Assembly (NCBI GenBank): GCA_017536765.1
Contig: JAFXGV010000052.1
Location: 1-64,000, forward strand
Reading direction: 5' to 3'
DNA from: Bacteroidaceae bacterium
Lineage (GTDB): Bacteria; Bacteroidota; Bacteroidia; Bacteroidales; Bacteroidaceae
Length of the DNA stretch: 64,000 nt
Shown here: positions 15,339 to 22,477 of the stretch, in pieces
Position numbering within the stretch: the stretch's first letter is position 1
Layout: each line of letters starts with the position of its first letter
The notes under the pieces: model-generated
What the model saw: the letters and a program-made list of their open reading frames with translations, nothing else
Database searches by the model: none
What the model was told of the DNA's origin: nothing
Program-made: the position numbers and the translations under genes

Positions 15339-16448
15339 CTACCGCTCCACAAACTCCATAATGGCGTTTACTGCCTCGGTGGCGTGGTCTGTGAGCGTGA
15401 GCAACAGGTTTTTGTAGCAACCCTTGCAGTGCAGCTCTTTCAACAGCGGATATACAGGCAATTCGTTGCACCAGTACTTCCTGCCTAAGAATATCATAGG
15501 GCTCTCATATCCGCAAGTGAGGTAGTGGTTCTGCGCCGCATCTTGGAATATCTCCTGCATTGTGCCGGCACTGCCGGGTGCATATATGATGCCCCCCTTG
15601 GCTATCGTTACAAGCGTGTCCTCCCTTATGCTGTTGTCGAAATATTTGGCTATGTGTGTGGCAAATGGGGTGGCAGGCTCGTGCCCATAGTACCAGGTGG
15701 GTATGCCTATGCTGTATACCTCCTGCTTACGCGGCATCTTCTCCATAAGGGCAAATGCCGTGGGCAGCCACTCCTTGTCCTTGTACGACGGTGCCTGGGT
15801 AAGCATTGCAATCGCTTCATCTACGGCACTGTCGGGGTATCCGGCAATCCAAGCACCCAAGTGTGATGCCTCCATGGCCCCGGGGCCTCCGCCGCTGACA
15901 ATGATGCACCCTCTTTCTGCCAACCTCTTGCTTGCAATCACCACCTTGCGGTACATAATATCGGTGCGCAGCAGCGAGTGCCCGCCCATAATGGCAACGA
16001 CGCGGCGCTCGTCGTGCATAGCAAGCAGGTCGTGCAATGCATCGCTTATGGAGTGGTCGTGTAGCGTGCGTGCAAGCGTTTCGGCAATATCGCAGGCCTG
16101 CTTGCCGCGTTCCGTGTAATGCTTGTAAATGCGTGTATCGTAGCACGTGTCAAAGCTGTCGGAGGTGTGGTAGTTATACCCGGCGTAAAGCTCGCTTGCT
16201 GCGTAAAGCCGTGCGGGGAACATATTGAAGGGAACGGGCAGCGCTGGCAGCACATAGCAGTCGGCCGGCAGTGTGTCGCGCATTTCGGCAGGCATTTTGC
16301 ACCCAAAGAATATAGAGTCTTTGAACCTGCACTGCAAGGCATCCTTGCCAAACGTAATACTCTGGAATGCAAAGTGCTCCAAGGTATTCCCCGGTTCCAT
16401 AAGCGGGCGCAGTGCCTCCTCGCTCTCAATTTCCCTGTATCTGTTCAT
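15339..16448 (-). CDS. LOG-family protein (Rossmann fold nucleotide hydrolase-like)
   Basis: The 369-residue product contains the two hallmark motifs of the LOG/TIGR00730-related family: GGGPGAMEA (about residues 183-191) and PGSAGTMQEIF (the usual PGGxGTxxE with Ser in place of the second Gly). LOG enzymes release bases from nucleoside monophosphates (cytokinin activation in plants), but this longer, Bacteroidota-type group with an extra N-terminal domain of about 140 residues is not characterised to my knowledge. An ATG at 16496 would add 16 residues; MNRYREIE at 16448 is chosen as more family-like. Confidence 0.75.
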   Translation of the reverse strand: MNRYREIESEEALRPLMEPGNTLEHFAFQSITFGKDALQCRFKDSIFFGCKMPAEMRDTLPADCYVLPALPVPFNMFPARLYAASELYAGYNYHTSDSFDTCYDTRIYKHYTERGKQACDIAETLARTLHDHSISDALHDLLAMHDERRVVAIMGGHSLLRTDIMYRKVVIASKRLAERGCIIVSGGGPGAMEASHLGAWIAGYPDSAVDEAIAMLTQAPSYKDKEWLPTAFALMEKMPRKQEVYSIGIPTWYYGHEPATPFATHIAKYFDNSIREDTLVTIAKGGIIYAPGSAGTMQEIFQDAAQNHYLTCGYESPMIFLGRKYWCNELPVYPLLKELHCKGCYKNLLLTLTDHATEAVNAIMEFVER

Positions 16449-16526
16449 AGCAATGGCTTCTGTTTCTTTGTGCAAAGAAACTCTTTTTCTCGGCATTTGC
16501 CAATTCTTTTGTCAGTGTTTTACTGT

Positions 16527-16582
16527 AAACACAAACAAAAAGAGTCCCAAATTTCTTTGGAACTCTTTCGCGGTGCGTACGG
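16527..16582. repeat. Duplicated tRNA-Asp 3' end (outer attachment-like site)
   Basis: AAACACAAACAAAAA at 16527-16541 and GCGGTGCGTACGG at 16570-16582 recur in the same orientation and almost the same spacing at 17876-17890 and 17920-17932. The second element is the 3' end of tRNA-Asp (acceptor strand and discriminator). Between the two copies lies only the RhuM gene. This is the pattern left by site-specific integration into a tRNA gene (attL/attR), or by tandem duplication. A third 12-mer copy in inverse orientation, TGTTTGTGTTTA, lies at 16595-16606. Confidence 0.65.
16539..16568 (-). terminator. Remnant tRNA-type terminator hairpin
   Basis: AAAGAGTCCC pairs imperfectly with GGAACTCTTT. 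It sits in the same place relative to the fragment GCGGTGCGTACGG as the real tRNA-Asp terminator at 17886-17919 does to the tRNA, and is preceded by the same 15-mer (AAACACAAACAAAAA). It is best read as the terminator belonging to the duplicated tRNA-Asp end. Confidence 0.5.
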
Positions 16583-16751
16583 CATTTTAATATCTGTTTG
16601 TGTTTAAAATCTTATATCACTTTTTGAAATCGGTAACGCAAACTGGTAGCGCATTATATCTTTCTATATCCATAAAGGTTTAAAAGGTTGTTGTGCTTAG
16701 TAATAATTGTAAATGAAAAGTGTTATAAACTAATGAATATACTTATTTGTG

Positions 16752-17750
16752 CTATCTTTTCTTCAACTCGTTCTCCAACTCTAACAAGTCTTGTAAATCC
16801 TCTCTGTCTGCTTCTTCTGCATCGTACTGTTTACGCCTTTTATCAAACTCATCATAAACTTTGTGTACAAAGGATTCCATTTGCAAGTTGCTTACACTGC
16901 CTGCACCGACAAGTAATTTTTGGTCGTTGGACAAAAGAATCTTATCAATATTCTCTCTCCAGAAATCCATTGTAAGGCCTTGACGGTTCTTTGCTCTGAA
17001 TTCAGCTGTTTCAAGGAAGATAACTACAAGTCTGTTCAATGAATCAAGTTCATCTTCTTTAAGGTAATTCTTGGCTATTATAATATCTTGCTTTCTAACA
17101 ATGCTACCTTTCCAAGAAGTCAATCCCATATTGGTACTGTCGGCATTTGCTCTGTTGATAATGATTTCTGCTGCAGTCTGTCCTGTGATGGCATACAACA
17201 GCTTGTTTTGGGTTGCAGCATAGAACATCTGTGTTGCTTTGTCGCTCTTGTCATAATCCACGCTTAATGCAAACAGATCTCTTACTTTCTGATAGAATCG
17301 CTTTTCCGATGCTCTAATATCCCTAATGCGGGCAAGCAACTCGTCAAAATAGTCGGGGCGGCCATCGGGATTCTTCAAACGCTCATCATCTATGATGAAT
17401 CCCTTTTGCAGAAAATCCTTAAGGTGTTGGTTTGCCCACTGTCTGAACTGGATACCTCTTGTTGAACGCACTCTGAAACCGACTGCCATTATCATTTCCA
17501 AAGAGTAGAACTTAACCTTGTAATTCTTGCCATCAGAGGCAGTTGTCAAATAGTCTTTGATAACTGAATTGGCGTCTAATTCGTTGTCTTTTAATATATT
17601 ATTTATAGTAGAGCTAATACTTTGCTTAGAGGTGGCAAAAAGTTCTGCAAGTTGCAATTGATTCAACCATACAGAACCATCACGTGCAAACAATGATACT
17701 TTTATATTTCCATCACCCGATTCGTATAGTATAATATCTTGTTTTGCCAT
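16752..17750 (-). CDS. RhuM-family protein
   Basis: The 332-residue product matches the RhuM (virulence_RhuM) family: IILYESGDGNIKVSLFARDG, VWLNQLQLAELFATSKQSIS (a helix-turn-helix-like segment), FYSLEMIMAVGFRVRSTRG and QFRQWANQHLKDFLQKGF, followed by a helical C-terminal half. The family is named from a Salmonella pathogenicity island gene and is scattered on islands near restriction systems; its biochemical role is unknown. The gene is strongly AT-rich relative to neighbours. A TACTTTTG box (17843-17850, minus) lies 93 nt upstream. It is alone in the tRNA-Asp-bounded segment. Confidence 0.88.
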   Translation of the reverse strand: MAKQDIILYESGDGNIKVSLFARDGSVWLNQLQLAELFATSKQSISSTINNILKDNELDANSVIKDYLTTASDGKNYKVKFYSLEMIMAVGFRVRSTRGIQFRQWANQHLKDFLQKGFIIDDERLKNPDGRPDYFDELLARIRDIRASEKRFYQKVRDLFALSVDYDKSDKATQMFYAATQNKLLYAITGQTAAEIIINRANADSTNMGLTSWKGSIVRKQDIIIAKNYLKEDELDSLNRLVVIFLETAEFRAKNRQGLTMDFWRENIDKILLSNDQKLLVGAGSVSNLQMESFVHKVYDEFDKRRKQYDAEEADREDLQDLLELENELKKR

Positions 17751-17842
17751 AGTTCAACATTTATAATGTGTTTCTGTGTACTTTTAGTATGATACTAATT
17801 CATTGAATTATTTTGTCAGCCTTTTTATGGCTACGTGATATG

Positions 17843-17850
17843 CAAAAGTA
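17843..17850 (-). promoter_or_regulatory. Putative -7 box of the RhuM gene
   Basis: TACTTTTG on the minus strand, an exact TAnnTTTG match. A CTTG lies 20 nt upstream (one mismatch to TTTG). It is inside the tRNA-bounded segment, so the cargo gene brings its own promoter. Confidence 0.45.
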
Positions 17851-17885
17851 ATAAATCGCGTAACTTTTGTCAAGCAAACACAAAC

Positions 17886-17919
17886 AAAAAAGCCTCTCAG
17901 TGTAACTGAAAGGCTTTTT
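17886..17919 (-). terminator. Terminator of tRNA-Asp
   Basis: AAAAAGCCTCTCAG pairs with CTGAAAGGCTTTTT around a 5-nt loop. On the minus strand it directly follows the tRNA-Asp 3' end and is followed by a T-rich tract. It also marks the inner end of the duplicated att-like site. Confidence 0.7.
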
Positions 17920-17920
17920 G

Positions 17921-17994
17921 CGGTGCGTACGGGACTCGAACCCGTGACCCCATGCGTGACAGGCATGTATTCTAACCAACTGAACTAACGCACC
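17921..17994 (-). tRNA. tRNA-Asp (GUC)
   Basis: On the minus strand a 74-nt cloverleaf begins GGTGCGTTAGTTC and ends ACGCACC plus discriminator G, as expected for aspartate. The anticodon stem-loop CATGC-CTGTCAC-GCATG gives anticodon GTC. The T arm reads GGGTTCGAGTCCC. CCA is not encoded. It has a consensus promoter upstream (18032-18062), and its 3' end is repeated at 16570-16582. Confidence 0.96.
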
Positions 17995-18031
17995 AATATG
18001 TTTTTGCTTTGTTTCTATCTCAAAGCGAGTG

Positions 18032-18062
18032 CAAAGGTATGCATTATTTTTTAATCTGCAAA
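18032..18062 (-). promoter_or_regulatory. Consensus promoter of tRNA-Asp
   Basis: On the minus strand TTTG (18059-18062), a spacer of exactly 19 nt, then TACCTTTG (18032-18039). This is a perfect Bacteroidota -33/-7 promoter; the mature tRNA begins 38 nt downstream. The same octamer precedes tRNA-Glu and tRNA-Cys. Confidence 0.8.
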
Positions 18063-18078
18063 TAATTTGGCTGTTTTT

Positions 18079-18597
18079 TTACAGATTTTTTTTGAAAACG
18101 GTCAAATCTACATATTCGCCATTGCAAAAATGCCACTCGGGGAGCACTGCCACTGGTATGTAGTTGCAGTGGAGGAACATATTTTTTGCCACTGAATTTC
18201 TGTCGGCCAGGGTGTGGGCATATATCATTCGCAGGTTGAGTGCCTCTTTGGCGTAGCGCTCCATTGCCTTTATTGCGCTTCGGCCATATCCTTTGCCACG
18301 CTGCTCGCGCAGCAGAGTTATTCCTATTTCGGCACTGCGGTGGGTGGCCGAATAGCTTGTGAGGTCGATGAGGCCCACAGCTTCGCCTGTGTCGCTGTCG
18401 GTTATCACAAGGCGCACTTCGCCTGCGGTGGTTATCTCCTGGGGTTGCTGTGCAAGGTACTGTTTTATGGCATATCGCGAATAGTTTATGCGTGCCGAGC
18501 ATATATCCCAGGTGTCGCTGTCGTTCTCTATGGTGTAGAGCAGTTCCAGGTCCTCGGGCTCCGGCGCGCGCAATGTCACTTTTCGGGGTGTATTCAT
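18079..18597 (-). CDS. GNAT-family N-acetyltransferase
   Basis: The 172-residue product begins MNTPRKVTLRAPEPEDLELL, the usual head of RimJ/RimL-like GNAT enzymes, and has the acetyl-CoA pyrophosphate loop REQRGKGYGRSAI (about residues 105-117) and the late motif NSVAKNMFLHCNY. It should transfer an acetyl group from acetyl-CoA to an amine; the substrate (protein N-terminus or amino sugar/antibiotic) is unknown. Its ATG overlaps the stop of the glycosyltransferase gene as ATGA, so the two are translationally coupled. Confidence 0.88.
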   Translation of the reverse strand: MNTPRKVTLRAPEPEDLELLYTIENDSDTWDICSARINYSRYAIKQYLAQQPQEITTAGEVRLVITDSDTGEAVGLIDLTSYSATHRSAEIGITLLREQRGKGYGRSAIKAMERYAKEALNLRMIYAHTLADRNSVAKNMFLHCNYIPVAVLPEWHFCNGEYVDLTVFKKNL

Positions 18598-19796
18598 TCT
18601 TCTGTTGTTAGGGTGAATATATCGCTGTGTGTCACTATGGTGTTGCTGTGTGGGTAGAATGTGCCCACGCCGGCTTTGCCACCGTCGCGGCGGAAGGTAT
18701 CGAGTATGTATGTGTAGCTGAAATCCTCGGTGTCGTATATCACATATGCTGTGTTTTTCTTTATCTGCGGCAGGGTGTGTGCGGGGCGGCTCTTTTCGTC
18801 GTCTTCTATTATCGTTATGTCCAGGCACCACTCGTCGGCTATGGCTTTCACTTTGTCGCCGTTGCGCCCTATGTATATGTAGTTGTAGTTCTGCGCCTCT
18901 TTGCGGGGGAACAGAAAATTTCTTGCGCGGGTGATGTATTGCGCTGCCACGGCTATTATCGCTCTTGCTACAATTGCCGTTCTTATGGGCAGGGTGAGCA
19001 GCAGTCCGTAGTGGTGGAAATGCTTTTTGAAGAAGATGAGCATTGCCGTGTAGAATATGTGCACATATTTGAATGTGCTTTTTTGGGTGCTCTCGCCCTT
19101 GTAGTGCAGTATGGGTGATGGTATGTAGTAGTTCTTGTACCCCTCTTTCAGCAGGCGGTACGAAAGGTCTATGTCCTCGCCATACATAAAGAATGCCTCG
19201 TCGAAGTTTCCTATTTTGTCGAGTGCGCTTTTGCGGGCAAGGAAAAAGGCGCCCGATATTATCTCTATTTCGGCGGGTTGCTCCTTGTCCAAATATCGCA
19301 TATAGTATTTCCCGAATGTTTTGCTCTTGGGGAATAGTGCGCACAGGCCGCTCATCTTGCACAGCGCTGTCCAGGGTGTGGGCAGGCCGCGGCGCGATTC
19401 GTAGGCAAATTTGCCATCGCCGTGCAACATCATTGTACCAAGACCGCCAAGCTGCGGGTGCTTGTCGGCAAATGTTATGGCATCGTGCAGGGTGTTTTCG
19501 GTTACTATGGTGTCGGGGTTCAGGAACAGGATGTACTCTCCCGTGGCTTTGGCCACTGCCTGGTTGTTGGCCCTGCCGAACCCAACATTTCTTGCATTGG
19601 CTATTATGTGCAGGTTGGGGTACAGGGCGGCGGGGAACCTCTCCTTTATATGGGCTGTGGAGCCGTCTTGGCTGGCGTTGTCCACCACAAATATCTCCAT
19701 AGGGATATCCTTGCGCTCGGCCTTTATGAGCGAGCGCAGGCACTGTTCCACGTAGTGCTTTACATTGTAGCTTATTATGATGACAGATAGTTTCAT
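18594..19796 (-). CDS. Family 2 glycosyltransferase with C-terminal extension
   Basis: The 400-residue product starts MKLSVIIISYNVKHYVEQCL, the GT-A head of rhamnosyltransferase-like GT2 enzymes, with the acceptor/nucleotide motifs VVDNASQDGS, NVGFGRANNQA and ILFLNPDT (DxD-like). Residues to about 270 form the catalytic domain, followed by a hydrophobic stretch (LLLTLPIRTAIVARAIIAVAAQ split by charged residues) and a C-terminal part of about 90 residues without a known family. It probably adds a sugar to a membrane-linked glycan. It overlaps its neighbours by ATGA on both sides. Confidence 0.9.
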   Translation of the reverse strand: MKLSVIIISYNVKHYVEQCLRSLIKAERKDIPMEIFVVDNASQDGSTAHIKERFPAALYPNLHIIANARNVGFGRANNQAVAKATGEYILFLNPDTIVTENTLHDAITFADKHPQLGGLGTMMLHGDGKFAYESRRGLPTPWTALCKMSGLCALFPKSKTFGKYYMRYLDKEQPAEIEIISGAFFLARKSALDKIGNFDEAFFMYGEDIDLSYRLLKEGYKNYYIPSPILHYKGESTQKSTFKYVHIFYTAMLIFFKKHFHHYGLLLTLPIRTAIVARAIIAVAAQYITRARNFLFPRKEAQNYNYIYIGRNGDKVKAIADEWCLDITIIEDDEKSRPAHTLPQIKKNTAYVIYDTEDFSYTYILDTFRRDGGKAGVGTFYPHSNTIVTHSDIFTLTTEE

Positions 19797-20242
19797 TCTT
19801 CGTTCTCCCTGTTGTTGAGATAGTTTTCAAGTGTGCTCTTTGCGGGGTAGCTGTATATGGCTGCTGCCACGCCAAGCAATCCGCAATATAGCGGGCCGCT
19901 GCTTCTGCCCAAAATATAGTATAGTGCAATGTTCATCATTATCACCATAAAGAGTATGCTTGTGCGGGCATTGCACTTGTTGTGATAATATTCGATGAAA
20001 TGGGGCGTTTTTCTCTTTGCGGCCTTCGATACCCGTGCCGAAAATCCCTTTATTGCAAGCGGTATGAGGCATATTGTGAGCATAATACCTGCAACCTCAA
20101 TGGCGTATAGTGTGGTGGGGGCCATTGTGATGCCTGTGCTGTCTATGAGCCCTGTCTGCAACAGCGCTGCAAGCACTACCGAAACAATGGCTTGTACCCG
20201 GTATATTGTGCGTGTCTTTTTTATTGCCTCCTCTTTCTGCAT
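19793..20242 (-). CDS. Small four-helix inner-membrane protein
   Basis: The 149-residue product has four clear hydrophobic segments (around residues 14-35, 45-65, 93-110, 114-132) separated by short basic loops (FSARVSKAAKRKTPHF). No specific family is recognised. It overlaps the glycosyltransferase gene by ATGA and follows recR by 6 nt, so it is in the recR - membrane protein - GT2 - GNAT operon. Confidence 0.7.
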   Translation of the reverse strand: MQKEEAIKKTRTIYRVQAIVSVVLAALLQTGLIDSTGITMAPTTLYAIEVAGIMLTICLIPLAIKGFSARVSKAAKRKTPHFIEYYHNKCNARTSILFMVIMMNIALYYILGRSSGPLYCGLLGVAAAIYSYPAKSTLENYLNNRENEE

Positions 20243-20248
20243 AGTTCT

Positions 20249-20869
20249 TTATATTGCTTTTCCCGTGAAGGGGGTGCGGTTTACAATTGAACGGCCCAGT
20301 GTCACCTCGTCGGCATATTCCAGTTCGTCGCCCACCGATATTCCGCGTGCTATCACCGACAGCTTCACGTCATACTGCATAAGTTTGCGGTATATATAAA
20401 AATTGGTGGTGTCGCCCTCCATTGTGGAGCTCAGCGCAAGTATTATCTCCTTTACGTCGCCGCGTGCCACCCTGTCGATAAGGCTCTCTATCTGCAGGTC
20501 GGCGGGCGATACTCCGTCCATTGGCGATATTACACCGCCAAGCACGTGATACACACCGCGATATTGCATTGTATTCTCCACCGCCATAACATCCTGTATG
20601 TTTTCCACCACGCATATGAGGCTGTGGTCGCGCAGCGGGTTGGCGCATATGGGGCATATGTCGGTGTCCGATATGCTGTGGCACTCGGTGCAGTATTTTG
20701 CCTCCTGTTTCAGGCGCAGTATGGCATCGGAGAAGGCTGCAACCTCCTCCTCTCTGCGGCGCAGCATATGCAACACAAGGCGTGTTGCCGTTTTGCGCCC
20801 TATGCCCGGCAGTTTGCTAAACTCGTTCACCGCCCTTTCGAGCAGTGCCGACGGGTATTCCTGGTTCAT
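20249..20869 (-). CDS. recR: Recombination mediator protein RecR
   Basis: The 206-residue protein has the RecR layout: N-terminal helix-hairpin-helix [17 protein letters not shown], a four-cysteine zinc finger (CTECHSISD...CPICANP, about residues 57-77), a Toprim domain ([17 protein letters not shown]) and the Walker-like C-terminus. RecR acts with RecO (present at 55866) to load RecA on SSB-coated gaps. The promoter box TACCTTCG lies at 20897-20904 on the minus strand, 28 nt before the ATG. Confidence 0.97.
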   Translation of the reverse strand: MNQEYPSALLERAVNEFSKLPGIGRKTATRLVLHMLRRREEEVAAFSDAILRLKQEAKYCTECHSISDTDICPICANPLRDHSLICVVENIQDVMAVENTMQYRGVYHVLGGVISPMDGVSPADLQIESLIDRVARGDVKEIILALSSTMEGDTTNFYIYRKLMQYDVKLSVIARGISVGDELEYADEVTLGRSIVNRTPFTGKAI

Positions 20870-20896
20870 CTATTCTCTTTTTCTCGTTTACGGCCG

Positions 20897-20904
20897 CGAA
20901 GGTA
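20897..20904 (-). promoter_or_regulatory. Putative -7 box of recR
   Basis: TACCTTCG on the minus strand: the TACCTTTG octamer used by the tRNA genes with one T-to-C change. Confidence 0.45.
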
Positions 20905-20932
20905 ATGCTTTTTTGCGAATTTCCCACCTTAT

Positions 20933-22276
20933 TTATTTTATATCAACGGTAACGGCAGCGGGGAACACTCGCTCGGGGTCGAAGAAAAGAGCACAACTCT
21001 CCACCATGGCCTTTGTGCAGGGCTTCACCTTGCCGCTGAACGCTGTGCGCCCGTTTACCTTTATTGTAACGGGTTTCGTGAGGTCGATATTGTCCTCGTT
21101 TAGAAATATTGTGATGTTGCCTTTTGTGGCAGGTGTAAACTCTTTTTTGAACACCATTGGTATATTGTAGAGGCTTTCGGTGGTGGTGTATGTCACATTC
21201 TTCACCGTTATCTCTATGGTGTTGCCACGGCGGCTCACCTCGTAACAGGTGCGCTGTTGCTCGTTCTCCCTCGACGGCTCGTTCACGCGCAAGTTGTAGA
21301 AGCCCTTGCGGTGGCGGCCATACATATCGTAATCCTCCCAATAGAAATATGCGGGGTGGGGGTTGCGCTCATATTGTACAAGCCACGGGGTGGTAGCCTC
21401 GTAGTTTATGCCGTGCCCCATACCGGGGATGAGCTCTATTTTGTGGTTGTACAGCCCCGGGTGTGCGGTGCGCAGGCTGTCGAGTGTCTTTGCGGCAATG
21501 TATGTCATATAATTGCGGCCAAAACCATAGTCCTTTTCACCTGTGCGCAACGAGAATGCTATGTTGGCAAGGTTCTCGGCAGGTGCGTTTTGCAGCGGCT
21601 CGCCACCTGCCATAGGGCCAGCACCGGCAAGGTAGTCGGCATAGAACGATGCAAGGCGCTGGCTGCCGTAGCCACCCTCGGAGATTCCGAAGAAGAATAT
21701 CCTGTTGGCATCTACATCGCCCGACAAAAAGGCAAGGCGCAGCAGTTTCTCCCACGCTATCTGCTGTGTGGGTATGGCCCAGCGGTAGTGCTTTTCGCTC
21801 GGTATCTGTGGTATGAAGTAGAGCGAGGGGGCATCGTCAAATGCGCAGCATATTGCGTAGCCCGTTTCCCACTCACGCTGCTTGCGCCCCGACCCGTGCA
21901 TATACAAAAAGAGTGGGTAGCCATTGGCGGGTTTCTCTCCTTTATAAATATAGTGATATGGCATACGGGCACCCTCTTCGGGGTGTGTGGGCATTGCCCA
22001 ATAGAGCGTGTCTTTGATGCCCGCCTTCACGGGGGTGGGCAGTTTGTCCTCCTGCAAAGCCTCCACTGCGGTGCGCCAGCAGGCCCACACGGTGGCGCGT
22101 GTCTCCTCTATCTTGCTGTGCTTTATATTCTTGCCGTTACAGGTTGCCGCGCTGTCGCCATTGAGCACGGCCGTGAAGTATTCTGTTATCTGTTTGCTGT
22201 TCTTCTCGCTCATTTGCGCGTGGCAACAGTTGCCTATGCCTGCAACTAACAGGGCAATAAAAAGTATCTTTTTCAT
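20933..22276 (-). CDS. Secreted alpha/beta-hydrolase (esterase-like)
   Basis: The 447-residue product has an N-terminal signal peptide (MKKILFIALLVAGIGNCCHAQ, likely cleaved after HAQ), then an alpha/beta-hydrolase domain with an oxyanion-type FLYMHGSGRKQ, the nucleophile elbow GISEGGYG (Ser near residue 197) and a candidate catalytic His in GMGHGINYE. A beta-rich C-terminal domain of about 120 residues follows. This resembles feruloyl/acetyl-esterase or PHB-depolymerase-like enzymes acting on polysaccharide esters in the periplasm, but the substrate is not known. TACATTCG at 22300-22307 (minus) is the probable -7 box. Confidence 0.75.
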   Translation of the reverse strand: MKKILFIALLVAGIGNCCHAQMSEKNSKQITEYFTAVLNGDSAATCNGKNIKHSKIEETRATVWACWRTAVEALQEDKLPTPVKAGIKDTLYWAMPTHPEEGARMPYHYIYKGEKPANGYPLFLYMHGSGRKQREWETGYAICCAFDDAPSLYFIPQIPSEKHYRWAIPTQQIAWEKLLRLAFLSGDVDANRIFFFGISEGGYGSQRLASFYADYLAGAGPMAGGEPLQNAPAENLANIAFSLRTGEKDYGFGRNYMTYIAAKTLDSLRTAHPGLYNHKIELIPGMGHGINYEATTPWLVQYERNPHPAYFYWEDYDMYGRHRKGFYNLRVNEPSRENEQQRTCYEVSRRGNTIEITVKNVTYTTTESLYNIPMVFKKEFTPATKGNITIFLNEDNIDLTKPVTIKVNGRTAFSGKVKPCTKAMVESCALFFDPERVFPAAVTVDIK

Positions 22277-22436
22277 TGTGTAATAAAGGTAGTTTGTGCG
22301 AATGTAGCAGTTTTTTGCGAAACTCGCAATTGTGGCTTGCGGCTGCAGTAGATAATTGCAGAAATTTAGTTAAATATTATGTATTGCCTATGACAAATAG
22401 CAAAAAATGATGATTGTGCGAGTGTTAATTTTATAC

Positions 22437-22444
22437 GAATTTTG
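22437..22444 (+). promoter_or_regulatory. Putative -7 box of the TonB-dependent receptor
   Basis: GAATTTTG matches TAnnTTTG at seven of eight positions. It predicts a transcript start near 22452, so the in-frame TTG upstream at 22442 cannot be the start and the ATG at 22478 is supported. Confidence 0.4.
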
Positions 22445-22477
22445 CACAGCATTTTAACGATTAGACGATATAGAAGT

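Larger units (their letters stand above)
16583..17919. mobile_element. RhuM-carrying tRNA-Asp insertion segment, no recombinase
   Basis: This roughly 1.35-kb segment lies between the tRNA-Asp gene and a 13-bp copy of its 3' end, is AT-rich compared with its surroundings, and carries one complete gene (RhuM) plus its promoter. No integrase, transposase or replication gene is present. Inverted copies of AAACACAAACA near its two ends (16595-16606 and 17876-17886) could be protein-binding arm sites. It would therefore be a satellite mobilised in trans or a deleted remnant of a larger island. The call is an inference from the repeats. Confidence 0.5.

Noticed and set aside
18079..19929. A 616-codon open frame on the minus strand that extends upstream of the GNAT gene
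   Set aside because: The upper part is a shadow frame of the glycosyltransferase and membrane-protein genes, with His/Arg/Pro/Gln-rich low-quality sequence. Only the last 172 codons, from the ATG at 18597, form a real protein.
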